A DNA stretch of 64,000 nucleotides, from contig CANQNG010000001.1 in the NCBI GenBank assembly GCA_947625155.1, positions 103,148 to 167,147 of the forward strand. The letters are read 5' to 3'. The position numbers were made by a program, and so were the translations under genes. Numbering within the stretch: position 1 is the stretch's first letter; every line of letters starts with the position of its first letter. Origin of the DNA: an uncultured Clostridia bacterium (GTDB lineage: Bacteria; Bacillota; Clostridia; Oscillospirales; Ruminococcaceae). Shown piece by piece: positions 15,034-26,863 of this stretch. The notes beneath the pieces are model-generated. The model was not told the DNA's origin, ran no database searches, and was given only the letters and a program-made list of their open reading frames with translations.

Positions 15034-16724
15034 ATGAAGATCATGATACTCTCAGGCGCAGACATCGTTGTAGAGACTCTCATCGAACAGGGTGTCAGTA
15101 CCGTGTTCGGCTATCCGGGCGGACAGGTCATCAATCTCTACGACGCACTGTACACACACAGCGACAGGATACGCCACATTCTGACAGCCCATGAGCAGGG
15201 CGCAGCCCATGCAGCGGACGGTTATGCCCGTGCAACGGGGCAGGTCGGTGTCGTCATTGCCACTTCCGGACCGGGTGCGACAAATCTGGTCACCGGCATT
15301 GCGACTGCATACCTCGATTCTATCCCGCTTGTGGCAATTACCGGAAACGTTCCCAACAGCCTGATCGGACGGGACAGCTTTCAGGAGGTCGATATCACCG
15401 GCGTGACATTGCCGATCACCAAGCACAATTTTCTGGTCAAGAGCATTGACAAACTTGCCGATACGCTCCGGGAAGCCTTTGTGATCGCCAAGTCCGGCAG
15501 ACCCGGACCTGTTCTGGTCGATATCCCGAAGGATGTGCAGACAGCGACTTTCCCCTATATGCCTTGTCCTGTTGTCGAAAAGACCCCGCAGCGGCTTGCT
15601 AAGGGCGACAAGCTTTCCGTGGCAGTCCGTATGATCGCAGAAGCGGAGAAGCCGTACATCTACTATGGCGGCGGTGCGATCTCGGCGGACATTTCCGGGG
15701 AGATCATTGCGCTCGCTGAAAAGATCGATGCACCCATCGGCTGCACCATGATGGGGCTTTCTGCTGTGCCTGTAGATGATCCTAGATACCTTGGCATGGA
15801 GGGGATGCACGGGCATTATGCTTCGAGTGTCGGGCAGGATGAGGCTGACCTCATCATCGCGGTCGGTGCCCGTTTCAGCGACCGTGCCACCGGCAATGTC
15901 GCAAAGTACGCCCGCCATGCGAAGATCATCCATATAGACGGCGACGGGGCAGAGGTCAACAAGAATGTCAATGTCGATCTCGGCATCGAGTGCGACATCA
16001 AGGATGCACTGCAGCGGCTGATCGAGCTTGTCAGTGAAAAGACACACCCGGCATGGCACGCACGTATCGCCGAGCTGAAAGCGACCGAGGCAGAACAGTT
16101 CAAAAAGGTGACAGCGACCGACCGCATCACGCCTTATGCGCTGATCCATGAGACAGCCAAGCACACGGAAGCGGATACGCCGATCGTGACCGATGTCGGG
16201 CAGCATCAGATGTGGGTCGCACAATATTACCCGTTCCGGAAGCCGAGAACATTCATTTCGAGCGGCGGTCTGGGTACGATGGGCTTCGGGCTGGGGGCAG
16301 CCATCGGTGCTGCAACAGCGACCGGAAAGCGTACCGTCCTGTTCACAGGTGACGGCAGTTTCGGGATGAACCTGAATGAGCTTGCTACCGTTTCCTCGGA
16401 AAATGTTCCGGTCGTTATCATCATCATGAATAATAAGGTGCTTGGTATGGTGCGCCAGTGGCAAACACTGTTTTTCCAGAAGCACTATTCCAATACCGAC
16501 CTGCACGGCAGAAAGACGGATTTCGTGAAGCTTGCGGAAGCATTCGGCATCCCGGGCTACCGGATCACGGAACTTTCCGAGCTGGAGAGCGTTCTTGCCA
16601 AGGCATTCGCAGAAAATGGTCCTGTACTGGTAGATGTGTCTATCTACGAGGATGAATTCGTACTGCCCATGCTGCCGCCCGGGGGCTGCATCGAGGACAT
16701 TATCACGGAGAGGAGGGCAGACTG

Positions 16725-16725
<1 letters not shown>
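15034..16725 (+). CDS. ilvB: Acetolactate synthase large subunit
   Basis: A 563-residue TPP enzyme that condenses two pyruvates to acetolactate, or pyruvate with 2-oxobutanoate to acetohydroxybutanoate. TPP-binding glutamate lies in the HEQGAAHAADGYARATG block, and the C-terminal GDGSFGMNLNEL...MNNK is the TPP-Mg motif; the central FAD-type domain is present. An AAAGGA repeat gives two possible starts: ATG 15034, or ATG 15043 (MILSGADIVV), which aligns better with the usual N-terminus and has the better spacing. The stop overlaps ilvN by one base, so the two subunits are coupled. Confidence 0.95.
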
Positions 16726-18319
<1,594 letters not shown>

Positions 18320-18341
18320 GCCCGGAACGGCATATCAGGCT

Positions 18342-18368
18342 GCCCTCCCGAAAGGGAGGGCGGTTTTT
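18342..18368 (+). terminator. Rho-independent terminator after ilvC
   Basis: A perfect 8-bp stem GCCCTCCC-GAAA-GGGAGGGC followed by GG and TTTTT. It splits the branched-chain cluster into ilvBNC and ilvD onward. Confidence 0.9.
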
Positions 18369-18441
18369 GCAGGTATGAATGACAATAACGGATGATCGGC
18401 TCAGTCTGATCTGACAATTTTGCAATACAACGGGATACACC

Positions 18442-18469
18442 TTGCTCGTTACGCAATAGGGCATAAATT
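18442..18469 (+). promoter_or_regulatory. Possible promoter for ilvD-leuCD
   Basis: TTGCTC (18442-18447) and TAAATT (18464-18469) with a 16-base spacer. The -10 is weak, but a promoter is expected somewhere here because a strong terminator precedes it. Confidence 0.35.
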
Positions 18470-18507
18470 ATGGATCACAAACCCATATAGTGAGGAGTGT
18501 TGGACCA

Positions 18508-20169
18508 ATGGTATTTGATACAAAGGTATCCGGAGCGCCCTGTGCGCCGCAGCGTTCGCTGCTGCATGCGCTCGGACTCACAAAAGAGGAAATGGAGCGT
18601 CCTCTTGTCGGTATTGTCAGCTCCTATAATGAGATCGTGCCGGGGCATATGGATCTCGACAAGATCGTGGAAGCCGTCAAGCTCGGCGTGGCAATGGCAG
18701 GCGGCACACCGATCGTGTTCCCGGCGATCGCAGTCTGCGACGGCATTGCAATGGGACACAAGGGGATGAAGTATTCGCTCGTGACCCGTGACCTGATCGC
18801 AGATTCCACGGAGGCAATGGCTCTGGCGCACGCCTTTGATGCGCTGGTCATGGTGCCGAACTGCGACAAAAATGTCCCCGGTCTGCTCATGGCAGCCGCA
18901 AGGGTAAACATCCCGACCATTTTTGTCAGCGGCGGACCGATGCTGGCAGGACACGTGGACGGCAAGCGCACGAGCCTTTCGAGTATGTTTGAAGCCGTTG
19001 GCGCTTACAAGGCAGGGAAGATCGACGAGGACAAGCTTTATGACTATGAGCTGAATGCCTGCCCGACCTGCGGCAGTTGCTCCGGTATGTATACCGCCAA
19101 TTCCCACAACTGCTTGACCGAAGTCCTCGGCATGGGCTTGCGTGGGAACGGAACGATCCCGGCTGTGTATTCGAGAAGGATCGAACTCGCCAAGCATGCC
19201 GGCATGCAGGTCATGGAGCTGTATCGGAAAAATATCCGTCCCCGTGACATCATGACGGAAAAAGCTTTCCAGAATGCGCTGACGGCAGATATGGCGCTCG
19301 GCTGTTCCACGAACAGTATGCTGCACCTGCCGGCGATCGCACATGAGTGCGGTGTGGAGATCGACCTTGACATTGCCAATCAGATCTCTGCCAAGACCCC
19401 GAACCTCTGCCACCTTGCTCCGGCAGGACATACCTACATGGAACAGCTTGACGAGGCAGGCGGCGTGTATGCTGTCCTGAAAGAACTGAGCAAGAAAGGC
19501 TTGATCCACACGGACGTGATGACCGTGACCGGCAAGACACTCGGCGAAAATATTGCCGATGCCGTGAACCGTGACCCCGAAGTCATCCGTCCGATCGACA
19601 ACCCCTATAGCGAGACAGGCGGCATCGCCGTGCTGCGGGGCAATCTTGCGCCGGACGGCTGCGTAGTCAAGCGGAGTGCCGTTGCGCCGGAAATGCTCGT
19701 GCACGAGGGCACTGCCAAGGTGTTTGACAGTGAGGAAGATGCCATTGCAGCAATTTATGCCGGCAAGATCGTTTCGGGGGATGTGGTCGTGATCCGGTAT
19801 GAAGGACCTGCCGGCGGACCGGGCATGCGGGAAATGCTCAACCCGACATCTGCCATTGCGGGCATGGGGCTTGACAAGGAAGTGGCGCTCATCACGGACG
19901 GCCGTTTCTCCGGTGCGACAAGAGGTGCTGCGATCGGGCATGTTTCGCCGGAAGCCGTGCGGGGCGGTCTGATCGCCTATGTGAAGGACGGCGACCGGAT
20001 CTCCATTGACATCCCGAACTACCGCATCGAGCTGCTGGTTTCCGATGAGGAGATCGCAAAGCGCAAGGAGACGATGGAGATCAAGGTCAAGACCGATGTG
20101 ACCGGATACCTTGCACGCTATGCCAAGATGGTCTCCTCTGCGGATAAGGGTGCGATCATCAACTATTGA
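18508..20169 (+). CDS. ilvD: Dihydroxyacid dehydratase
   Basis: A 553-residue IlvD/Edd-family dehydratase that makes the branched-chain 2-oxoacids. Iron-sulfur cysteines are visible in PNCDKNVPG and [18 protein letters not shown]; the GRFSGATRG block near the C-terminus is a family signature. The start MVFDTKVSG is chosen for GGAG ten bases upstream; the frame can be extended to a GTG at 18490, but that codon overlaps the ribosome site region. The stop is followed after 14 bases by leuC. Confidence 0.95.
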   Translation: MVFDTKVSGAPCAPQRSLLHALGLTKEEMERPLVGIVSSYNEIVPGHMDLDKIVEAVKLGVAMAGGTPIVFPAIAVCDGIAMGHKGMKYSLVTRDLIADSTEAMALAHAFDALVMVPNCDKNVPGLLMAAARVNIPTIFVSGGPMLAGHVDGKRTSLSSMFEAVGAYKAGKIDEDKLYDYELNACPTCGSCSGMYTANSHNCLTEVLGMGLRGNGTIPAVYSRRIELAKHAGMQVMELYRKNIRPRDIMTEKAFQNALTADMALGCSTNSMLHLPAIAHECGVEIDLDIANQISAKTPNLCHLAPAGHTYMEQLDEAGGVYAVLKELSKKGLIHTDVMTVTGKTLGENIADAVNRDPEVIRPIDNPYSETGGIAVLRGNLAPDGCVVKRSAVAPEMLVHEGTAKVFDSEEDAIAAIYAGKIVSGDVVVIRYEGPAGGPGMREMLNPTSAIAGMGLDKEVALITDGRFSGATRGAAIGHVSPEAVRGGLIAYVKDGDRISIDIPNYRIELLVSDEEIAKRKETMEIKVKTDVTGYLARYAKMVSSADKGAIINY

Positions 20170-20183
20170 AAGGAATGAGCAAC

Positions 20184-21449
20184 ATGGGTATGACCATGAC
20201 ACAGAAGATCTTAGCAGCCCATGCCGGGCTTGATAAGGTCGAAGCCGGGCAGCTTGTGCTGGTAGATCTGGATCTGGTGCTTGGCAATGACATTACATCC
20301 CCGGTCGCTATCAAGGCGTTTGAAAAGATGGGGAAAAAGCAGGTATTCGACAAGGAAAAAGTAACGATGGTCATGGATCATTTCGCCCCGAACAAGGACA
20401 TCAAGGCTGCCCAGCAGTGCATGATGTGCCGGGATTTCTGCGGGGCGCAGGAGATCACCAATTTCTTTGACGTGGGGCAGATGGGCATTGAACATGCCCT
20501 GCTCCCGGAAAAGGGACTTGTTGTCTCCGGGGATGCCGTGATCGGTGCGGATTCTCACACCTGTACCTACGGCGCACTTGGTGCGTTCTCAACGGGTGTC
20601 GGTTCAACAGACATGGCTTGCGGCATGGCGATCGGCAAGGCATGGTTCAAAGTTCCCTCCGCCCTGAAATTTGAGCTGAAAGGCAAGCTCCGCCCCTATA
20701 TTTCCGGCAAGGACGTGATCTTACATATTATCGGAAAGATCGGCGTGGACGGGGCGCTGTACAGATCCATGGAATTTGTCGGTGAGGGACTTGCATCGCT
20801 CTCCATGGCAGACCGTCTCTGTATGGCAAACATGGCGATCGAAGCCGGCGCAAAGAATGGTATTTTTGCCGTGGATGAGATCACCAAAGCCTATGTCAAA
20901 GAACATTCCGACCGTGAGCCGGTGGTCTACGAAGCAGATGCGGATGCAGTCTATGAAAAGACCTACGTGATCGACCTTTCTGAGATCAAACATACGGTCG
21001 CATTCCCACATCTTCCGGAAAACACCCATACGACGGACGAGATCGACGATATCCCCATCCAGCAGGTCGTCATTGGTTCGTGTACGAACGGCAGACTGGA
21101 AGACCTGAAAGCCGCTGCGGAGATCATGCAGGGCAAAAAAGTCGCCAAGGGCGTGCGCTGTATCGTCATCCCGGCGACCCAGAGGATCTATCTGGAAGCC
21201 ATGGAACAGGGCTGCCTGAAAACGTTCATCGAGTGCGGAGCCGTGGTCTCTACACCGACCTGCGGACCGTGTTTGGGCGGACATATGGGCATCCTTGCCG
21301 AGGGTGAGAGAGCTGTTGCCACCACGAACCGCAACTTTGTCGGCAGAATGGGACACACGGAGTCCGAGATCTATTTGGCAAGCCCCGAAGTAGCCGCTGC
21401 CAGCGCCATTGCCGGCAGGATCGCCGCCCCCGAGGAGGTGCTGAAATGA
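20184..21449 (+). CDS. leuC: 3-isopropylmalate dehydratase large subunit
   Basis: A 421-residue aconitase-family large subunit of the LeuC/HacA short type. The [4Fe-4S] ligands are visible in [13 protein letters not shown] and in [12 protein letters not shown], with the [12 protein letters not shown] active-site block earlier. It isomerises 2-isopropylmalate to 3-isopropylmalate in leucine synthesis; homoaconitase-like specificity cannot be excluded from sequence alone, but pairing with leuD inside an ilv cluster supports leucine. [15 protein letters not shown] is the preferred start: AAAGG lies 10 bases upstream, whereas ATG 20175 is too close. The stop overlaps leuD by 4 bases. Confidence 0.92.
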   Translation: MGMTMTQKILAAHAGLDKVEAGQLVLVDLDLVLGNDITSPVAIKAFEKMGKKQVFDKEKVTMVMDHFAPNKDIKAAQQCMMCRDFCGAQEITNFFDVGQMGIEHALLPEKGLVVSGDAVIGADSHTCTYGALGAFSTGVGSTDMACGMAIGKAWFKVPSALKFELKGKLRPYISGKDVILHIIGKIGVDGALYRSMEFVGEGLASLSMADRLCMANMAIEAGAKNGIFAVDEITKAYVKEHSDREPVVYEADADAVYEKTYVIDLSEIKHTVAFPHLPENTHTTDEIDDIPIQQVVIGSCTNGRLEDLKAAAEIMQGKKVAKGVRCIVIPATQRIYLEAMEQGCLKTFIECGAVVSTPTCGPCLGGHMGILAEGERAVATTNRNFVGRMGHTESEIYLASPEVAAASAIAGRIAAPEEVLK

Positions 21450-21940
21450 AAATGACTGGAACTGTCATCAAATACGGTGACAATGTGGACACGGATGTTA
21501 TCATCCCCGCCCGCTACCTGAATACCAGCGACCAGAAGGAGCTGGCTTCCCACTGCATGGAGGATCTCGACAAGACTTTTGCCTCCCGTGTGAAGGAGGG
21601 GGACATCCTGGTAGCCGGCTGGAATTTCGGGTGTGGTTCTTCCCGTGAACATGCGCCCATTGCCATTAAGGCAAGCGGCATTTCGCTTGTGATCGCCAAG
21701 AGCTTTGCACGCATTTTTTACCGGAATTCCATCAATATCGGGCTTGCCATCGTGGAATCCCCCGAAGCAGCTGATGCCATCGCCGAGGGAGATGTCATCA
21801 CAGCAGATCTGGACAACGGTGTCCTGCACAACGAAACGACCGGGCAGGATCACAAGATAGAGTCGTTCCCGGCTTTCATTCAGACCATTATTGAAAACGG
21901 CGGTCTGGTGGGATCCATCAAAAACGGAAGTATTGCGTAA
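21446..21940 (+). CDS. leuD: 3-isopropylmalate dehydratase small subunit
   Basis: A 164-residue small (swivel-domain) subunit. The [16 protein letters not shown] motif and [20 protein letters not shown] substrate-binding loop are both complete. It pairs with LeuC, whose stop codon it overlaps by ATGA. The next gene starts on the last base of its stop codon, so translation is coupled into the DUF815 ATPase. Confidence 0.95.
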   Translation: MKMTGTVIKYGDNVDTDVIIPARYLNTSDQKELASHCMEDLDKTFASRVKEGDILVAGWNFGCGSSREHAPIAIKASGISLVIAKSFARIFYRNSINIGLAIVESPEAADAIAEGDVITADLDNGVLHNETTGQDHKIESFPAFIQTIIENGGLVGSIKNGSIA

Positions 21941-23169
21941 TGGACCGGAAAAGCTTGGATCGTCAGCTCGATACGCTTTCTGTATTTTCGAAGCTGAACA
22001 CTGACCCGGTGTTCCATGCATTCCGGCAGTGCTTTTATGAGGACGAACAGCCGGAAACGGTGTATGCCGTCGCCAATTTTGCAGGAGCGCTCTATCATCT
22101 GGCACATACGGACAACTGGACGGCATATCTGAAAGACCTCGTGCTGTCACAGGAAAATGCCTGCACCTATTTTGCCGCAAGAAAACTGCCGCTGCCGGAG
22201 CATATCCGCACGGCAGCGCAGCACGATCTGAAACTGCTTTCGGAATGCGCACAGCTCACAGCGGAGCAGATCACAGAAGGGGAAAACCCGGACGGGCTGT
22301 TCGTTCCGGCATGGAACACAGAAACGTGCGACCTCGGAGCGCTGTATCAAAAGCGGCTTTCCGAGATCGACAAGCACGGATGTGGGATATTTGCCAAATA
22401 TCAAATGTTTCACATGGAACTTTCTTCCTCGGCGGAAAAGGGCTATGTGCTGCGGCCGGCAGTCTGCCCGGATGCTGTGGCACTGTCCGATCTGATCGGC
22501 TATACGAGGCAGCGGCAGCAGGTCATTGACAACACCAAGGCACTGCTCTCCGGAAAAAAAGCGGCAAATATCCTGCTCTACGGCGATGCCGGTACAGGAA
22601 AATCCGCAACGGTCAAGGCAGTGGCAAATGCCTATGCACAGGAAGGTTTGCGGCTGGTGGAGCTGTCCAAGAATGAACTGCATCTGCTTCCGAAACTGCT
22701 CGAGGAGCTGAGTGACGATCCGCTGAAATTCATCCTGTTCATTGACGACCTGAGCTTTCAGGATAATGACGATGACTTCAGCGCCCTGAAAGCAGTCCTT
22801 GAGGGCAGTATTTCCGCACGGGCAGTCAATACTGTTATCTATGCGACCAGCAATCGCCGCCATATCGTGCGGGAAACGCATTCGCAGCGTGAGGGTGACG
22901 AGATCCACCGGAACGATGCCATGCAGGAGACGATCTCTCTGTCTGAGCGTTTCGGCATGAAAGTCTATTTTGAAAAGCCCGCCAAGGCGCTGTACCTTGA
23001 GATCGTGCAGGGCTTGGCACAGCAGAATGGTCTGGACATGGATGCCGATACGCTTGCCCTCGAAGCCGAACGCTTTGCCCTGCGCAAATGCGGACGGTCT
23101 GCACGGGCAGCCAGACAGCTTGTGGAGCAGCTCTGCGCTGCTCCAAAAACCGAAAATAAGGAGTGTTGA
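21940..23169 (+). CDS. DUF815-type AAA+ ATPase
   Basis: A 409-residue protein with an alpha-helical N-terminal half (about 1-190) and an ATPase domain: Walker A GDAGTGKSAT near residue 214, Walker B FILFIDDLSF near 268, a sensor-like NTVIYATSNRRHIV and a C-terminal helical lid (SARAARQLVEQL). This layout and the SNRRHIV...R block match the DUF815 family of stand-alone AAA+ proteins, whose function is unknown to me. It overlaps leuD by one base and is followed two bases later by ilvA, so it is embedded in a branched-chain amino-acid operon. Whether it acts on one of these enzymes is open. Base composition matches its neighbours. Confidence 0.8.
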   Translation: MDRKSLDRQLDTLSVFSKLNTDPVFHAFRQCFYEDEQPETVYAVANFAGALYHLAHTDNWTAYLKDLVLSQENACTYFAARKLPLPEHIRTAAQHDLKLLSECAQLTAEQITEGENPDGLFVPAWNTETCDLGALYQKRLSEIDKHGCGIFAKYQMFHMELSSSAEKGYVLRPAVCPDAVALSDLIGYTRQRQQVIDNTKALLSGKKAANILLYGDAGTGKSATVKAVANAYAQEGLRLVELSKNELHLLPKLLEELSDDPLKFILFIDDLSFQDNDDDFSALKAVLEGSISARAVNTVIYATSNRRHIVRETHSQREGDEIHRNDAMQETISLSERFGMKVYFEKPAKALYLEIVQGLAQQNGLDMDADTLALEAERFALRKCGRSARAARQLVEQLCAAPKTENKEC

Positions 23170-23171
23170 CC

Positions 23172-24374
23172 ATGCTCACACTGGATAAAATCTACCATGC
23201 CGGTTATGTGCTGGAAAGCGTTATCCGGCAGACAGATCTGATCCATGCGCCAAAGATCTGCCCGGAGGCGAATGTCTACCTAAAGACGGAAAACCTGCAG
23301 ATCACCGGTTCGTTTAAGGTGCGGGGCGCTTATTACAAAATTTCCCAGCTTTCTGAAGCTGAAAAGGCAAAGGGCGTGATCGCCTGCTCTGCCGGCAACC
23401 ATGCGCAGGGTGTTGCACTGGCAGCCACAAAGAACGGTATTTTCTCTCTGATCTGTCTGCCGGACGGTGCGCCGATCTCCAAAGTAGAGGCGACCAAGGG
23501 CTACGGCGCACAGGTCTGCCTTGTGCCGGGCGTGTATGACGATGCGTACCGGAAAGCGCTGGAGCTGCGGGATGAAAAGGGCTATACCTTCATCCATCCC
23601 TTTGACGATGAGGATGTCATTGCCGGGCAGGGAACGATCGGGCTGGAGATCATCAAGCAGCTCCGGGAAGTGGATGTTGTGGTCGTTCCGGTCGGCGGCG
23701 GCGGATTGATCTCCGGTGTGGCATTTGCACTCAAACATCTAAACCCGGACATCAAAGTCTATGGTGTACAGGCAAGCGGCGCACCGTCTATGGTGCAGTC
23801 GCTGGAAAGCGACGAGATCGTCTGCCTTGACAAGGTCGGCACGATCGCAGACGGCATCAAGGTCAAAGAGCCGGGAGAAAATACATTTGCGCTTGTCCGG
23901 GAATACGTGGACGGCGTTGTCACAGTGACGGACGATGAAGTTTCCTCTGCCATCCTTACCCTGATCGAACAGCAGAAGCTGATCGCCGAGGGCGCAGGCG
24001 CAGTTTCGGTGGCAGCGGTCATGTTTGGAAAAATTCCCGATATTGCGGGGAAAAATGTTGTCTGTCTTGTCTCGGGCGGCAACATTGACGTGACGATCCT
24101 GTCACGTGTGATCAAGCGTGGTCTGCTGAAATCCGGCAGAAGCGACACGCTCACCATCCAGTTGGAGGACAAGCCGGGACAGCTCAAAGGCGTTTCAGCG
24201 ATCCTTGCCGATCTGGGCGGCAATGTCGTTTCTATCCATCACGAACGGGCAAGCGAGGACAGCGACATCACGGACTGCATTCTCCGTCTTGTACTGGAGA
24301 CACGCAACGCAGACCATATCCGGCAGATCCGGCAGGCGCTGACGGATGCAGGTTTCAAAATTGTCAATAAGTAA
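23172..24374 (+). CDS. ilvA: Threonine ammonia-lyase (threonine deaminase)
   Basis: A 400-residue fold II PLP enzyme that deaminates threonine to 2-oxobutanoate, the first step to isoleucine. The PLP lysine is Lys49 in TGSFKVRGAYYK; the glycine loop is PVGGGGLISG and the serine block is CSAGNHAQGVALAA. A single C-terminal ACT domain (about 322-400, LEDKPGQLKGVSAILADL) gives the short IlvA/TdcB-like form. The start ATG 23172 is used because GGAG lies 8 bases upstream; a GTG at 23163 overlaps the preceding gene. Its enamine by-product is the substrate of the ridA product encoded next. Confidence 0.93.
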   Translation: MLTLDKIYHAGYVLESVIRQTDLIHAPKICPEANVYLKTENLQITGSFKVRGAYYKISQLSEAEKAKGVIACSAGNHAQGVALAATKNGIFSLICLPDGAPISKVEATKGYGAQVCLVPGVYDDAYRKALELRDEKGYTFIHPFDDEDVIAGQGTIGLEIIKQLREVDVVVVPVGGGGLISGVAFALKHLNPDIKVYGVQASGAPSMVQSLESDEIVCLDKVGTIADGIKVKEPGENTFALVREYVDGVVTVTDDEVSSAILTLIEQQKLIAEGAGAVSVAAVMFGKIPDIAGKNVVCLVSGGNIDVTILSRVIKRGLLKSGRSDTLTIQLEDKPGQLKGVSAILADLGGNVVSIHHERASEDSDITDCILRLVLETRNADHIRQIRQALTDAGFKIVNK

Positions 24375-24387
24375 AGGAGTTGCTATT

Positions 24388-24762
24388 ATGGAAAAAATTT
24401 ACACAGAAAAAGCCCCCGCAGCCATTGGACCGTATTCGCAGGCTGTCAAGGCAGGCGGCATGGTCTATACTTCGGGGCAGATCGCCATCGTTCCGACAAG
24501 CGGCAATATCGAGGCAAAGGACATTCAGGGGCAGACCAAGCAGGTCATGGAGAACCTGAAAGCCGTCTTGACCGCCGCAGGCACGTCCTTTGAGAACGTT
24601 GTCAAGACGACATGCTTCCTTGCCGATATTGCGGATTTCGGGGCATTTAATGAGATCTACGGCAGCTACATCACCGGCAAGCCAGCCCGGAGCTGTGTCG
24701 CTGTGAAAGACCTGCCCAAGGGTGCGCTCGTAGAGGTAGAAGTCATCGCAGTTGCCGAATAA
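24388..24762 (+). CDS. ridA: RidA-family enamine/imine deaminase
   Basis: A 124-residue RidA (YjgF/YER057c) protein that hydrolyses reactive 2-aminoacrylate or 2-aminocrotonate, intermediates released by threonine/serine dehydratases. YTEKAPAAIGPYSQAVKAGG, VYTSGQIA and the catalytic arginine block ARSCVAVKDLPKGALVEVE are complete. GGAG lies before the ATG, 13 bases after ilvA. Position next to ilvA fits its known protective role. It is the last gene of the branched-chain unit; no clear terminator is seen in the 10 bases before the convergent gene. Confidence 0.95.
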   Translation: MEKIYTEKAPAAIGPYSQAVKAGGMVYTSGQIAIVPTSGNIEAKDIQGQTKQVMENLKAVLTAAGTSFENVVKTTCFLADIADFGAFNEIYGSYITGKPARSCVAVKDLPKGALVEVEVIAVAE

Positions 24763-24772
24763 TTCGTCATTG

Positions 24773-25348
24773 TTAAGATAAAAACAGCCCCATTTGCGGC
24801 ACATGATAGGTGAACCAGATCAGGCAGCCTGCCATCAGGATCAGGAACAGAATACCCGGCAGACTGCTTTTCTTCTGCCCGGTCGCATGACGGCGGATAT
24901 ACAGCACCAGAAAGATGACGCAGATGTAATACAGAGCAATATCCGCCGGGAGCCAGAGTTTTCCAAGGATCCCGGTACAGGTATAGAAACCGCATACCAT
25001 CAGCAGCATGGCACGCCAGAGCCCGGCAGCGAAGGTCGTGGCAATGCCTTTCTGAAGGTTCCCTGTCACAAGATAGCGCAGCAGCAGCACTAGTGCAGCA
25101 GGGAAGAACAGCAGCTTCAGGTGTTCCCAGACACTTTCGCTGACGGGTACAAAGGCTGCCAGCACCGGGATCCGGCAAAGCAGCGGCGCATAGTAATGCA
25201 CCAGTGGCCCGGATACCGAGAGCGCCACAAAGAGCAGAATGTCCCAGATCACAGTTTTCCGGAGCATGTGACTGCGCTGTGCGGCACGGTCAAGAACAGG
25301 CGTTTCTTGGGCTTTTGCCGGATCATGGTAATATCGTATGACTTGCAT
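24773..25348 (-). CDS. DUF6512-type membrane protein
   Basis: A 191-residue integral membrane protein with five to six hydrophobic helices. The block VPVSESVWEHLKLLFFPAAL matches what I know of DUF6512, a family of small Firmicutes membrane proteins of unknown function. The N-terminus (30 residues) is cytoplasmic and charged. AGGAGG lies 9 bases before the ATG. It is convergent with ridA and divergent from pyrH, so probably monocistronic. Confidence 0.65.
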   Translation of the reverse strand: MQVIRYYHDPAKAQETPVLDRAAQRSHMLRKTVIWDILLFVALSVSGPLVHYYAPLLCRIPVLAAFVPVSESVWEHLKLLFFPAALVLLLRYLVTGNLQKGIATTFAAGLWRAMLLMVCGFYTCTGILGKLWLPADIALYYICVIFLVLYIRRHATGQKKSSLPGILFLILMAGCLIWFTYHVPQMGLFLS

Positions 25349-25453
25349 GGCTGATCGCCTCCTATTTCTGTTCTAAGCTTATGCGGAGAAAGCAGGATCT
25401 AGGAACGATCTTAGAATTTTTTTTAGATTTTTGAAAAAATTTCAAAAAATCTC

Positions 25454-25482
25454 TTTACAGATCTGCTTTTTTAGTGTAAAAT
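25454..25482 (+). promoter_or_regulatory. Promoter for pyrH-frr-uppS and downstream genes
   Basis: TTTACA (25454-25459), a 17-base spacer and TAAAAT (25477-25482) in an AT-rich stretch about 30 bases before pyrH. Confidence 0.7.
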
Positions 25483-25513
25483 AGAGATAGGATATTTTTG
25501 TGAGGTGTGAAGT

Positions 25514-26233
25514 ATGGAACTGAAATACAAACGGATCCTGCTCAAGCTGAGCGGTGAGGCGCTTGCAGGTGAGAAACGCTTCGGGCTGGATCATGCTGTC
25601 ATTGGCAACATCTGCGAGAGCATCAAGAAGTGTGTCGATGTCGGCGCAGAGGTCGCTATCGTCGTCGGCGGCGGCAATTTCCTGCGGGGCAGGATGAGCG
25701 GCGGACTGGACAGGACAAGAGCCGACCATATGGGAATGCTTGCTACCACGATCAATGCCCTTGCCCTTGCAGATGTGCTGGAATCCCTTGGGGCAGAGGT
25801 GCGTGTGCAGACTGCCATCACCATGCAGCAGGTCGCAGAACCATATATCCGCAACAAAGCGATCAATCACCTCAACAAAGGGCGTGTGGTGATTTTTGGC
25901 TGCGGCACCGGCAATCCGTTTTTCTCCACGGATACAGCAGCCGCTCTGCGGGGCGTGGAGATCGAAGCGGAGATCCTCATGAAAGCTACGCTGGTGGACG
26001 GTGTCTACAACAAAGACCCGCATAAGTTCGATGATGCCGTGAAGTACGAAAAGCTCACTTTCAGCGAGGTACTCAACAATGAACTGGCAGTCATGGATAT
26101 GACTGCTGCGACCCTGTGCAGGGACAATCACCTTGCTATGCTGGTGTTCGACCTGAGCAGACCGGACAATATCCTCGATGCCGTCATGGGTAAAAATGTT
26201 GGTACGGTCATTTCTGAGGATACATCAAATTAG
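25514..26233 (+). CDS. pyrH: UMP kinase
   Basis: A 239-residue hexameric amino-acid-kinase-fold enzyme phosphorylating UMP to UDP. The N-terminal [11 protein letters not shown] and [13 protein letters not shown] blocks bind phosphate; the [15 protein letters not shown] block and [18 protein letters not shown] bind UMP. GAGGTG lies before the ATG. It heads the conserved pyrH-frr-uppS-cdsA-dxr-rseP order of Firmicutes; rpsB and tsf, which often precede it, are not here. Confidence 0.95.
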   Translation: MELKYKRILLKLSGEALAGEKRFGLDHAVIGNICESIKKCVDVGAEVAIVVGGGNFLRGRMSGGLDRTRADHMGMLATTINALALADVLESLGAEVRVQTAITMQQVAEPYIRNKAINHLNKGRVVIFGCGTGNPFFSTDTAAALRGVEIEAEILMKATLVDGVYNKDPHKFDDAVKYEKLTFSEVLNNELAVMDMTAATLCRDNHLAMLVFDLSRPDNILDAVMGKNVGTVISEDTSN

Positions 26234-26243
26234 GAAAGGAGTA

Positions 26244-26263
26244 CGCTCCCTCTGACCGGAGCG
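26244..26263 (+). promoter_or_regulatory. Hairpin over the frr ribosome-binding region
   Basis: CGCTCC (26244-26249) and GGAGCG (26258-26263) form a perfect 6-bp stem with an 8-base loop. The GGAG in the 3' arm is the best Shine-Dalgarno match before frr, although its spacing to the ATG is long (about 13 bases). The hairpin could reduce frr translation; this is inference. Confidence 0.35.
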
Positions 26264-26274
26264 GAACAAGCACA

Positions 26275-26829
26275 ATGAAAGCAACACTGAAAGAAGCCGA
26301 GGAGAAAATGCAGAAAAGCATTGAGAGCCTCAAGAATAATTTTGCCTCCATCCGTGCCGGCAGAGCGACCCCTGCTGTGCTGGAAAAGATCAATGTGGAT
26401 TATTATGGTGTCCCTACCCCCATTCAGCAGATGGCAGCCATTTCCGTGGCAGAGGCACGGGTGTTGATGATTCAGCCGTGGGATGTTTCTACCTTGAAAG
26501 AGATCGAAAAAGCGATACTTGCTTCCGACCTTGGCATTACCCCGAACAATGACGGCAAGGTCATCCGTCTTGCCTTTCCGCAGCCGACGGAGGAACGCCG
26601 CAAGGAGCTTTGCAAGAGCGTGAAGAAGTACGGCGAAGAAGCAAAGGTCGCCGTCCGTAATCTGCGCCGTGACACCCTTGAAAAGTGCAAGGCAATGAAG
26701 AAAAACGGTGAGATCACCGAGGACGACCAGAAAGATGCGGAAAAGAAGATCCAGAAGCTGACCGATAAGTACTGCGAAGAAGCAGACAAGGCAGTCAGTG
26801 AAAAAGAAAAGGAGATCATGAGCATCTGA
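26275..26829 (+). CDS. frr: Ribosome recycling factor
   Basis: A 184-residue RRF that splits post-termination ribosomes with EF-G. The N-terminal helix ending SIRAGRATPAVLEKINVDYYG, the PTPIQQMAAISVAEARVL domain II block, and the long helices with VRNLRRDTLEKCKAMKKNGE are all complete. The ribosome site is poor, with GGAG placed far upstream inside a hairpin. It sits 41 bases after pyrH. Confidence 0.96.
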   Translation: MKATLKEAEEKMQKSIESLKNNFASIRAGRATPAVLEKINVDYYGVPTPIQQMAAISVAEARVLMIQPWDVSTLKEIEKAILASDLGITPNNDGKVIRLAFPQPTEERRKELCKSVKKYGEEAKVAVRNLRRDTLEKCKAMKKNGEITEDDQKDAEKKIQKLTDKYCEEADKAVSEKEKEIMSI

Positions 26830-26863
26830 GCGGCTTTGCTATTTTACGGAAAAGGAGCCTGTT

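Noticed and set aside
15052-16506. Long minus-strand open frame opposite ilvB (484 codons), and similar long antisense frames over ilvD and pnp
   Set aside because: They are shadow frames of GC-skewed coding DNA; the sense products are complete, well-known enzymes.
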